Shown: piece after piece, positions 19,401 to 27,957 of the stretch
Position numbering within the stretch: the first letter of the stretch is position 1
How the letters are laid out: the number at the start of each line of letters is the position of its first letter
Assembly: GCA_003550305.1 (NCBI GenBank)
Contig: QKYT01000303.1
Span: 7,952 to 36,878, forward strand
Direction: 5' to 3'
Length of the DNA stretch: 28,927 bases
Source: Glomus cerebriforme
Taxonomy: Eukaryota > Glomeromycota > Glomeromycetes > Glomerales > Glomeraceae
The notes under the pieces: model-generated
Told to the model about the DNA's origin: nothing
What the model saw: the letters and a program-made list of their open reading frames with translations, nothing else
Databases searched by the model: none
Made by a program: the position numbers and the translations under genes

Positions 19401-21800
19401 TTGCTTTTAGAATCAGAAAAATTGTTGTATCAGAATTGAACTATTGCTAGAAGAAGTATTGAAAGAAGTACCTGAATTTAAATCTATAGTAATAAGATTA
19501 ACCTTATTCTTTTTAAACTTCTTGCTTTTCTTTTTCTTCTTTCGAGAACAGTTTTAGGAATTGTATTCAGATCTTCTGTACTTGGAGTACTTGTAACCTA
19601 AAGATGATTTCTTAATAGCATATTTAATAATAGCATTTATAATACTATCAGCTATTTAATGTTAAGCCTATTATACTATCTGTAATATCATTCATAGAAT
19701 CATAATTATAATCATCTTCAGATTATTAATAGGTCACTTAAAAAAATGCTTAATAATAAGATCTTTTGCTCTCTTCTCAATCAATTTTTTACTATTATCT
19801 AAATAAAGTTTTAGTCACTCAAGACATAATCTCTTGCAAGGATTTAGCTATGGTTTGTAAATCAAACTTAGTGATATTTTTCTGACCAGAAGAAAATGCT
19901 AGTGATTGATTTGGCATTAGTTGCTGTAATACCTAAATTTTACTATTTATAATTTTATTAATATTTTCTGTAGTAATACCCTAATAAGAAGGCATTTTTA
20001 GTTTCATTTTGGTAGCTGGCTGGTTATAAATATCTTTATCTAAAAGCATATCATTCTTTTTCACTTTGATCTATTCTAAAGTTTTAATCAAATTGTTATT
20101 CAAAGATTTATTTAAACCTAATCACTTCAATTCTAACTTGTTTTTGGAAAACAAATTACATATAAATTGTATTCTTTTTTCATGATCAAATATTTGGACC
20201 CAACTAGCATATTTATCTAACTTTTTATAGTAATTTCTAACTGAATCAGACTCTTGAATCAAAGTACCAAAAAATCATTTATTGTTGCTCTTGAACAACC
20301 ATAAGGTAATTCCTTTTAAACTAATAGATAACTTGACTAATATTGGTATCAGAAAAAACTATATAGTTATTATTATTTAAAATTCCATTTAGTGTATTAG
20401 TTGCTATACTAGAATTTACAGGATATCTTCTAGCAAAAAACCAATCCTCATCCATATGAACATTATGTGCTGGAATAACTGTGATATTAGTAGCTTCAAC
20501 TGGTAATGCTAGTGGTAAAATACCATCTGGTACATTGATCATAACAGATATATTAGCATTATTTAAGTGGCTATATTTGCTAAAGTATTTCCACATTTTA
20601 TATAATTCAATTGCTATTTTTACTTATGAGTTTATTTTTAATCTAATGTGATATCTTATCTATTAAACATAACTAAAATAATTCTAAAGCTTTCTGTTTA
20701 CTGCCAGAATTACCAGTATTAATATTGGCTGCCATAAGATAAAATCTGTAATTTTTTATGAATTCATCTATATTTTCATCTACTTTACCTGAGAATCTTT
20801 TGGAAGCATAGCCTGCCATTTCTATATGATATAAATTAGATGGATTATTTTGTAGTATTAAAATTTGTTCCTGCAAATTTAAAATATTCTAGTAAGAATT
20901 TTTTTCTTTAGCCTTTCATTTCTCATATTGCTTATAAAGCTTATCTTGATTATACTCTAATAAGCCCCTATCTGCTCTATATCATTGTAAATGATGAGCT
21001 TTTTGCTAATACAGTTGTTGTAAGGCAAACTTTTCTTATATTAATTTATTTATACAGGTTTGCTTTCTTGCTATATTATCTGATATTCTATGTACTCAAT
21101 TTCAAGTATTAGTTTACAACTGATGAAGATTAGCAATAGCCATTTGTTCTATTCTTTTAGCAAGTTATCTTCAGATAATTTTATTGTTATATATAGCTTT
21201 TGCATTATAATATCTTTGTTGTTCATTAATTAAATCTTGTTGTAAACTATTATATTACTAGCAAATTGCTTTTATTGATCTTTTGATTTAATTTATCAAG
21301 ATTTTTCTAGTTATTGTTAAATTATTCACAAATCTATCTATGAAATTTGCTAGCTTTATTATTATTGTTATATTATCATCAGAATTATACAAGTCTAAAG
21401 AATTTTTTCATTCTGAAGAATTTTTTCATAATAAAATAGTTTTGATTTAGCATTGCAATTTTTCTATCTACTCTTTAGATTTTACTAAGCACTTTTCTAA
21501 GCTAGAGATATATTTATCTTTATCTTATATATCTTTTCTAACCTGATATAGCTATTTTTTCAGGTTAGAAAGTTCAGACCTCAATTCTAATATCTCTTCC
21601 TTTGAAACATTTTCAAAATGTTCTATTTTTCTATTAAGATCTTGAACTTTCTGCTCACATCAGGTATATTCTCATTCTAGTTAATTAATCCATCTCTTAT
21701 TCTGATGATTACTATCAACTTCTATTTGCAATTTACTATGAAAATGATAGTTCTCCTCTTTCAATTCAGCTTTATATTTTTCACATATTCTTCTCTATCT
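19401..21800 (-). pseudogene. Gag-like relic of an LTR retrotransposon (Ty3/gypsy-like)
   Basis: On the - strand a long coiled-coil N-terminal part comes first (about 21780-21480: EKYKAELKEENYHFHSKLQ, then KVQDLNRKIEHFENVSKEE, then LRSELSNLKK), broken by stops at Gln/Trp-like sites. A capsid-like part follows: 20876-20673 is open and includes MAGYASKRFSGKVDENIDEF and NYRFYLMAANIN; 20596-20321 is open in another frame (NVHMDEDWFFARRYPVNS). Further on, about 20262-20020 reads ESDSVRNYYKKLDKYASWV and HEKRIQFICNLFSKNKLEL. A Lys-rich and Ser/Thr-rich tail lies near 19560-19450 (KKKKSKKFKKNKVNLITID). These match the layout of retrotransposon capsid proteins from Rhizophagus as I remember them. No CCHC knuckle is visible. 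Many frameshifts show it is dead. Confidence 0.55.
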
Positions 21801-22504
21801 TAGGTGGAATCTTTAAAATGCTATTCTTTTTTGTGTTTATAAAAGAGAATTGGAATAAACCAACTGCAAATTGTGATAGATCCTAATGAGGTTCATAGTA
21901 TAAAATGTAGGAATAGGATTAATTAACCATAGTTAATTAACTATTAATTATGTTACTTATAATTAGTCTAAAATAGTTAATTAACTATTACTTTTAATTA
22001 ACCAATAAAAATATAAGAATTTAAATCATGTGATTTAATTTATTAAATTCTATAAATTGATAATCATAATTTATAAATTATAAATTATAAATTGATAATT
22101 ATTAATATTAATTTGCACATATATAGAGAGAAGACCATTCGGTATATACAGCTATATTAGATAGATTGTAAAAAGTAATTAATTCTAAATAAAAATAAAA
22201 ATTATTAATATTAATAATAAAGATAATAATTCTAATAATGATAGTATCATTAAATTTGAATCAACTGTAATTAATTTAAATAAAGAATAAATAAAATAAG
22301 GATAAATTTAATTGTAACATCCTATTACATATCTTATTTGTAACAACCTCAGAAAATAAGTCTGAATAATAAATTTTTATTTATAGAAATTATTTATTTA
22401 TAGGATTTTAATTAATCAAACTAAACACAATAAAAAATGACAATACACATTAATATAGTAAAAGTAAATATGTGTTTTTTTTTATTTTTTTATCATTTAT
22501 ATCA
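21801..22504. other. AT-rich DNA upstream of the gag relic, with a TTAATTAAC array
   Basis: By position this would hold the 5' leader and LTR of the - strand gag relic, but I cannot define a primer binding site or LTR ends. It contains the TTAATTAAC array at 21919-22003 and the sequence TGTAACATCCTATTACATAT at 22313-22332 that pairs imperfectly with 23312-23331. No gene. Confidence 0.35.
21919..22003. repeat. TTAATTAAC array, left copy
   Basis: Four TTAATTAAC units occur in the order ACC, ACT, ACT, ACC, with GTTACTTATAATTA inside. The same four units in the same order recur at 23391-23434, where TTACTTATA lies just before the array and TATAAGTAAC just after. The units are themselves palindromic (PacI-site-like TTAATTAA core). 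Confidence 0.6.
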
Positions 22505-23331
22505 CTAGGTAATCAAACTAAAGCATTTTAAAGGAAATGATGAAAAAAAAGAAATATACAAAAAGAAAGAATGAATGAAATAAAAAAAAAAGGAAAAGAA
22601 GAAATAAACAAAAAAAAAAAAAATAAAAAAGAAAGAAAAAAAGGAAAAAATAAACAAAGAAGAAATAAAGGAAAAAAAGAAGGTAATTAGAACAAAATAA
22701 CCCCTGCTAAAAATAAGAAAAACAAAAAAAAAATAAAGAAAAGACTTACCTAAAGACCAAAATGCCAAAGAGTAGGAAAAGAAGAAGTTAGAATGAAAAA
22801 ACTCACTGAAAATAAAAATGAAACCTAAGAAATGAAAAGCTAATCTAAATGAAAAGGTCAAAAAGAAAAAAAAGGGAGTTAGAGAAGAAAGAAAAATAAA
22901 GATAAACAAACAAATGAATGATAAAATTATGAAGAACTGACTTAAATGAAAAGAAAAAAAAAGAAAGGGTTAGAGAAGAAAGAAAAGCAAAAACTAATAA
23001 ATAAAAAACAAAAAAAAAAAAATAGCAGATGTACCTAAGAAGAAATAAAGAGCAAACTAAATAGAAAGGGAAAATAAAAAAAAAAGGTATTAGAGAAAAA
23101 AGAAAGAAAAAAACAAGCAAATAAATGAAAAAACAAAAAAAAAAAACAAAAAATGAAATTAGTGGATATACCTGAGAAGAAAGGAAAAAAGAAGTTAATT
23201 AAAAAAAAAGATTATCATAAACAGCTGATAAACAAATAATAATATGTGTGTAATGACATCAATAAATAATATTACACAAAAATTGAAATTTCTGAAGGTA
23301 TTATAAATAAAGTGTGTAACAAGCTGTTACA
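22313..23331. repeat. Segment bounded by imperfect TGTAACA...TTACA inverted repeats
   Basis: The left end reads TGTAACATCCTATTACATAT and the reverse complement of the right end reads TGTAACAGCTTGTTACACAC, 15 of 20 matching. Each end is itself nearly palindromic. TG...CA ends would suit an LTR or a solo-LTR-like segment of about 1 kb lying upstream of the - strand gag relic, but no target duplication is visible and most of the inside is the purine-rich repeat. Confidence 0.25.
22505..23205. repeat. Purine-rich degenerate tandem repeat, units of roughly 90-120 bp
   Basis: For about 700 bp the + strand is almost only A and G, with poly-A runs. Repeated anchors show a unit structure: TTAGAGAAGAAAG at about 22878 and 22970 and a variant at about 23089, and ACCTAAGAA or ACCTGAGAA at about 22822, 23031 and 23170. 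The - strand open frames here (22505-22909, 22845-23120) are nearly all Phe, Ser and Leu and result from the poly-pyrimidine strand; they are not genes. The anchors read on the - strand as splice-donor-like AGGTAAGT variants (for example at 22746-22754). Confidence 0.6.
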
Positions 23332-23390
23332 TGTATATTTATTCATAAAATAAATTATATATAATTAATATATATACATTACTTATAGAT

Positions 23391-23434
23391 TAATTAACCA
23401 TTAATTAACTATTAATTAACTGGTTAATTAACCA
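23391..23434. repeat. TTAATTAAC array, right copy
   Basis: Four TTAATTAAC units in the order ACC, ACT, ACT, ACC, the same order as at 21919-22003. The two arrays bracket about 1.4 kb that includes the purine-rich repeat. Confidence 0.6.
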
Positions 23435-23489
23435 AATTTATAAGTAACAATTACTTTATCAATTCTAATAAAATGGAATCTTATTCTAC

Positions 23490-24520
23490 GAGAGATATAT
23501 TATTGACCTACTAGATATTTTCTAACCTTAAATCTCTAAGAAATACATGTAAAAAAGAGGAGCACCAATTCTACTTAAAAGATATAAAAAATTGGCTAGG
23601 ATACTAGCAATCATACCAAATCTATATGTCCCTACCTAAGCATATTTTTCGAGTCAATTATGGAAAAATAACCTAACCAAATTGTATTTATCAATGTGAT
23701 ATAATATTTTTTACCTATGATCATTACAGAGAATAGATCTATAAAGTAGTACTTAATATAATAGACTATGCTTTCCAATATAAGGCTTCAGTTCCACTTA
23801 TATTAAAAAATGTTCGTGAAGTTGCTAAAGCATTTAGAAAAAAATATGGTGATCAAAATAATCCATTAATATGGCCAAAGCTTTTACAATATAACAGTAA
23901 TTATGAATGGATGAGTGAGACTTCCCAACTAACGCAAAAGCACAATGTCATAATTCAAATAATAGGTTCCTATAGCTATAAAGGTACTGCAATGGTGAAA
24001 TATTTTAATAAGATGGAAAGGAACATGCTTTATAAGATTCAGTATACTATTGAGTCTATATCTTCTGATCTAAAGTTAATAAAAGCATGGGTTAGATATT
24101 TGCCAAAAGTTGTTAATTATCTAAACAATTATTTCACATACCCTATTAGAGAACCAGGTTCTTCAAAATGGGAATTAGTTTCTTTAAAAGTCATTTTATT
24201 GGAAAAGATCAAATCTAAGTCATCAATATTATCAAAGCGATTTATTGGTAAGAATAAAATAATATTGAAGAAAGATAATTCATTTTACTATCTTTTTGCC
24301 AATGCTGAATAAAAAGGTAGGATAGAAGCAGTACATAGGAGCACTAATTCTATATAGTTATCTTCTATTCATAAAATCTGAAAAATTGTAGTATCAAAAA
24401 ATAAGCCTGTCTTATATTATTTTGAAGGTAATAAGTTTTCACCAAAGCAGGAATTCATAAGAAAGGAATTCATGCTAATAGCTGATTCAGAAAAGATTAA
24501 GTATTCATCTTAAAACATAT
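23490..24520 (+). pseudogene. Retroviral-type (RVE) integrase relic, Polinton-like
   Basis: One frame can be followed from about 23530 (LKSLRNTCKKEEHQFYLKD, an N-terminal helical/zinc-like region) through RVNYGKIT, stop, PNCIYQCDI (about 23652-23695), where Asp of QCDI fits the first catalytic Asp. It continues IIDYAFQYKASVPLILKNV, VREVAKAFRKKYGDQNNPL and LQYNSNYEWM (about 23888-23917), then SYSYKGTAMVKYFNKME (about 23970-24020). The last block has the shape of the CDGGREF and MVERFN signatures of this integrase family, with the second Asp changed to Asn and the catalytic Glu to Lys. The open frame 23911-24312 also gives YLPKVVNYLNNYFTYPIREP and ends at TAA. After that the same frame continues with further stops (KIVVSKNKPVLYYFEGNKF, REFMLIA-like) to about 24515. 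The catalytic losses and stops show it is dead. Confidence 0.6.
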
Positions 24521-24540
24521 TATCCATACATTTCATTTAT

Positions 24541-25078
24541 GCTTATCCTAATAGTGAGTTAAACTAAGCTAAAGATTATACCAGAAAATGTGGTGAAGAT
24601 TGTCTTAAAAAAACTGGCCAGATATACGAACATGGTATCTTTCTTTGGTTTTGTGAAAATAGTGTACATCAGTAAGAATATCCACTAAAATATATCATAA
24701 AAAAATTTGAGTAGTGTCCTCTATGCTATCATACAAATGGTAAACGCAAGTGTCAATATATTTTTAAAGATTTGCTAGGTAAGAAATTCCTACCATATAG
24801 GCCTAAATTCTTAGATGGATTACACTTGGATGGTTATAATGAAGAATTGCATCTTGCTTTTGAATACCAGGAATTCCAGTACTATCATCATAATAGTTTG
24901 TATTACATAAATAGTAAAAATTTAAAAATACAAAATTGTATGATTAGAAAAGCAGGATATTTGCAAGGATCAAGGTATATATCTTATTGAAATACCTTAT
25001 ACATGTGATCTTTTTTTCTATATCAGACATATACTTATTAAAAAAATATATTTAGATAAAGTGAAGACTAATTCTATT
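24541..25078 (+). pseudogene. Treble-clef plus PD-(D/E)XK-like nuclease relic
   Basis: A single frame runs 24541-24990 with only three stops (24565-24567, 24673-24675, 24712-24714). It starts AKDYTRKCGEDCLKKTG, then LWFCENSVHQ, stop, EYPLKYI, then CPLCYH, a zinc-ribbon/treble-clef pattern. The stop-free 24772-24990 gives [21 protein letters not shown], where D (codon at 24829), E (24862) and Q two residues on suit the D...ExQ/K core of VSR/PD-(D/E)XK-like nucleases. After a frameshift, IPYTCDLFFYIRHILIKK continues to about 25050. Rhizophagus, and large DNA viruses, carry many proteins with repeated treble clefs followed by such a nuclease-like end. It follows the integrase relic directly on the same strand. 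Whether the two belonged to one element is inference. Confidence 0.5.
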
Positions 25079-25539
25079 TCTTAAAACTTTTGCTTCTATA
25101 GGATATAGCTAATCTTTATTTGCTTATTCTAATAGCTTATTCTGCCTCTGATCAAAAATTAAAATAGACTATCTCCTAAAAATCTTGACCAAAAAAGAGA
25201 AATTTGCAAGATTATTTTAGTATATCATTAGACATGAAAATAAAAAAGCTTGAACTGGTTGATAGGCTTGTATACTATATTAATAAGATTAAAAATTCTA
25301 AAAAATATAATGGATATTCAAGTATTCTCCAATGGCTTTTTACTTTACTAATCTGTAACTATATTAATTTAGAAAAAACTAATAAGGTTTTAAATCTCAT
25401 ATTTAGAAATAAGCTTTATTAAATGTTTAATAGGGAAAAAAAAAATACGTTATATTAAGTGTAATGATTTACTACTCATCAGTCACCAACTCAAGGAAAT
25501 ATATGTATCTCAAATCAGCATTTCAAATAATTGCAAATA
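25079..25539 (+). other. Coding-like stretch between nuclease and ATPase relics, not recognised
   Basis: The frame 25204-25422 is open for 72 codons (TTG start; contains LVDRLVYYINKIKNSKKYNGYSS) and is Lys/Ile/Leu-rich. About 25440-25540 reads IKCNDLLLISHQLKEIYVSQ and leads up to the MITE target site. This could be the missing N-terminal half of the packaging ATPase relic, but I see no Walker A motif (GxxxxGKT), so this is only a possibility. Confidence 0.25.
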
Positions 25540-25730
25540 GTCCAAAGTATAGATGCCATCTAAATTATTTTGGAATGTCATAAATATAATTTGGAATGTA
25601 CAAATTCATTTAGTTTATATATAATTTATTAAATAAAGTGCCAAAATAATTTGGAATGTCAGAAATAATTTGGGATTTTACTATATATTCAAATTAATTT
25701 TAAAATTTAGATGGCATCTATAGTCCAAAG
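25540..25730. mobile_element. 175-bp MITE with 19-bp perfect TIRs and 8-bp target duplication
   Basis: The element is 25548-25722. Its ends are perfect 19-bp inverted repeats, TATAGATGCCATCTAAATT at 25548-25566 and the reverse complement at 25704-25722. It is flanked by an exact 8-bp direct repeat GTCCAAAG (25540-25547 and 25723-25730), which is the target duplication size of hAT-type transposons. The interior has no reading frame but holds three near copies of ATTTGGAATGTC (about 25568, 25589, 25649) and a fourth variant at about 25668. It splits the ATPase relic, so it inserted into that element. Confidence 0.85.
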
Positions 25731-26125
25731 CCATATCATGAAAATATTATATTTTGAGCTTTGAAGCCTAATAAAATCCAAATAGAGGTACAGTGACTAT
25801 ATTCGAAGATATATATGCTGATCCAAAAAAAGTACAGGAGCAAATCATCTTTTATTTTGTTAAAGAGTAACATTATAACATTAGTTTGATATATATATCC
25901 TAAAATTACTTTAACTGTCCAAAGATAATACAGAAAAATCTTACATATGTCTATTTATTTAACGGGTCATGCACTATAGATGAACTAGTTAAAATTGCGC
26001 ATCAATATGCTAATGATTGGTGTAGTATAATTAAAATTATCAACAAGCATTTATGTAAGCAAAAATTCATTATTTTCGATCTAACTGTACCTTGCGAGCA
26101 TCCACACAAAATATGTTTTGGTTAG
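25731..26125 (+). pseudogene. FtsK/A32-type DNA packaging ATPase relic, C-terminal half
   Basis: After the MITE the + strand reads [19 protein letters not shown] (about 25789-25845), a hhhhFED Walker B-like block, then IIFYFVKE, stop, HYNISLIYIS, stop, [19 protein letters not shown] (about 25846-25965). The stretch 25904-26125 is open for 73 codons and goes on [39 protein letters not shown] and ends at TAG. The order Walker B, YFxRGRHxNIS, IYISQxYFxxPK and the closing xxFIxFDLT are what I know from A32-type ATPases of large DNA viruses and from Polinton/Maverick elements. The two stops replace Gly/Arg and Gln codons. Walker A is not seen; the N-terminal half is lost or lies in 25204-25540. 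Family call from motif order only; a profile search would decide. Confidence 0.5.
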
Positions 26126-26159
26126 AACCAAGTTTTAAAAAAAAGTATTACAACTAATA

Positions 26160-26345
26160 AGTAGAATCTGATTTCATAAATACCAGCTTTTTTCCTGCCT
26201 TCTCTACTTGCATCTTCAGATTACCAATTTCACATTGCAATTTCTTATTTGCATTAACCCGCTCTTTATATTCCTTTTTTATGATATACATAAATTTCTC
26301 AAAAGTTCATCTATTATAATCATCAGGAATATTTTTAATGTAACA
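26160..26345 (-). pseudogene. Inverted coiled-coil fragment of a fungal multigene family
   Basis: On the - strand about 26330-26165 reads PDDYNR, stop, TFEKFMYIIKKEYKERVN, then ANKKLQCEIGNLKMQVEK and AGKKLVFMKSDS. This is a heptad-like coiled coil. In the Rhizophagus family I have in mind it forms the N-terminus of the protein whose C-terminus lies on the other strand just to the right (26427-27250). The two parts now diverge. The + frame 26208-26390 here is the shadow of this fragment. Confidence 0.4.
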
Positions 26346-26388
26346 TCGCAAATTTTTTGGTCTGCAGATCTGCGCAAGTCTGCAATAT

Positions 26389-26466
26389 GATAATCCTGTA
26401 CAGATCTTTGGACATACTATCAAATTTTGAAAAAAAATTTATGGTTATCTATAGATAATCCTGTAC
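26389..26466. repeat. 13-bp direct repeat near the strand switch
   Basis: GATAATCCTGTAC occurs at 26389-26401 and again at 26454-26466, a spacing of 65 bp. It lies exactly between the inverted coiled-coil fragment and the + strand part of the same presumed family, with a palindromic TGCAGATCTGC nearby (26363-26373). Confidence 0.6.
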
Positions 26467-27250
26467 CTGCCAGTTCTAAGTCATCAGAGGATAGAAAGAC
26501 GGATGCTTTCTTGGATGAGATGAACAAGAAAAATGTTAATGATAGTATAAGACAGAGGAATAGGGAGAAGAAGCTTTACACAGTGCCTTTTGGCCAATGT
26601 AAGTCATCTAAAAATCAAGTCCAAGACTTATCTAAAGTAAACATCTCTTCAGTATCTAAAGTCACACTAGAAGTTGTGATGCCTATAACCTCTGATCAGA
26701 TTGAATCACAAGATGCTGATTCTTTGTCTCCTTCCAGCTCTCCAGAAACAATCATATTTTACACAATTCATTTCAGGAAAACTCTTCTCTACCTGCTATC
26801 TGAAAAGTACCATATGATCAAAAAGTTAAGGTATAATTCAGAAAGTTATTTTATTTATTCAAAAAGAAGCATTTGTCTTACCAATTAATACTTCCAAGTT
26901 CAATATTATAGTAGCTGATGGAGAAGGCTGAGATTTGGCTCAATTATTTTTTGATGCTAAAGATGCAAAAGACAAAATGATAAAAGCTAAACAAAAAGAA
27001 AATGTACGTTGATATGCTTATAGAGAATTATACGAAAATAAGATTGCAGAAATTTGCTCTAAAACTGGTATAGCTGAAAAAACTGCAAAGTCTCAAGTTT
27101 ATATCATGATTAAAGCTTCTTTACCTAAAGTTTCAGATTCAAATTTATATAAGAAGATCCAGAGAGCTGGGAGTGTTTATAAGTTATTTGGAAAAATTAT
27201 TGACTCCACAACTAAGAAAGAAGTCAAGGGAATAGGTATTTACAAGTAGG
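26427..27250 (+). pseudogene. Decayed member of a fungal multigene family, function unknown
   Basis: The open frame 26427-26888 (TTG start) gives ASSKSSEDRKTDAFLDEMN, then NVNDSIRQRNREKKL and a Ser/Asp-rich linker. At a run of five A (26861-26865) the frame shifts: removal of one A in thought would connect YSK to EAFVLPINTSKFNIIVADGEG. From there one frame reads on to 27249 with two internal stops, TGA 26929-26931 (in GEG-stop-DLAQ) and TGA 27010-27012 (in NVR-stop-YAYRELY), both where Trp is plausible. The end reads GIAEKTAKSQVYIMIKA, SDSNLYKKIQRAGSVYKLFG and STTKKEVKGIGIYK. I remember this family as abundant, uncharacterised and coiled-coil in Rhizophagus; its function is unknown. The A-run shift could be a sequencing error. 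Confidence 0.45.
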
Positions 27251-27445
27251 ATTCTGATCGGTAATGGTAATTACTAAACTGAACTGATCAGTTTTGGTAT
27301 CAGATTGGTATCAGTTTTGTGATTTACTGAACTGAATTCTTCAGTAAATATACCAATCAGTTTTGGTAATTTTGGTATCTGTATCAGTTTTGTAATTTAT
27401 CGAACTGATTTACCAAATACTGTATATATATATAGATCAGCAATT
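27251..27445. repeat. Region of repeated CAGTTTTGGTAT motifs with a 10-bp hairpin
   Basis: Between the family relic and the hAT relic, CAGTTTTGG or CAGTTTTGT occurs four times, often followed by TAT, and GAACTGA/AACTGAA motifs alternate with them. A perfect 10-bp inverted repeat ATTTACTGAA (27322-27331) and TTCAGTAAAT (27340-27349) surrounds an 8-base loop. It may be a MITE-like or satellite fragment; ends are not defined. Confidence 0.45.
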
Positions 27446-27606
27446 TAGATCGATCTTATTAATATTTTTTTTTAATCTCTTTTTTTTTATACTTCCTTTT
27501 TTCTCCATACTTTTCTTTTTTTTGTAATTTTTAATTTTTATCTTAATTTTAATTAATATTCAATAATAATGATATTAATGATATCTGAAAAGGTAGTGGA
27601 CAATAA

Positions 27607-27957
27607 CCAAATGAACGTAAAGCAAAACCAGATATAAATGTTGAAAAAACAAATACAAGGAATAATACTAAGCATAGTTGGGCTTGGACTTATTTTGTAT
27701 TTGATAATGTAATAAAAAAAGCATGTTGCAATTACTGCAAAGCTTTAATAATTTGTAACAAANNCAGCACTTNNGGTTTGACAGGTTACCTAAAAAATAA
27801 ACATAATCTAACAAAAGAAAAAAGTCAACAAAGACAACCCATACTTTATGAAGTAATAAATAATTCAGCAGAGCCAGTCATAAGTATAATAATAAAATAT
27901 TTATTATTTGTGATATTAAATATGTTAATGTTTTTATTTTTTATATATTTTTATTAG
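27607..27957 (+). pseudogene. hAT transposase relic, BED zinc-finger part
   Basis: One frame from 27607 reads NTRNNTKHSWAWTYFVFDN, then KACCNYCKAL and, across four N bases, STxGLTGYLKNKHNLTKEK. W-x-Y/F, C-x2-C and the closing LxxH fit a BED finger, the DNA-binding head of hAT transposases. The frame carries on ...QRQPILYEVINNSAEPV and then becomes A+T-rich nonsense around 27900. A stop (27604-27606) precedes it, so the start is lost. The second His of the classical BED pattern is not clear. It lies upstream of the catalytic part of an hAT relic on the same strand, with about 400 bp of foreign-looking DNA between. Confidence 0.6.

Noticed and set aside
21538..21572. 10-bp inverted repeat TCTAACCTGA...TCAGGTTAGA, similar in core to the one at 4807-4917
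   Set aside because: It lies within the coiled-coil coding relic where Leu/Asn/Val codons explain the sequence; shared core of 9 bases is likely chance.
22505..23120. Two long - frames (134 and 91 codons)
   Set aside because: Nearly pure Phe/Ser/Leu from the pyrimidine strand of a purine-rich repeat; not proteins.
23490..27250. An alternative genetic code reading TAG/TAA/TGA as Trp or Gln
   Set aside because: All three stops appear at both Trp and Gln sites only in relics that also carry frameshifts, while the three host genes use normal codes and end in TGA, TAG and TAA.
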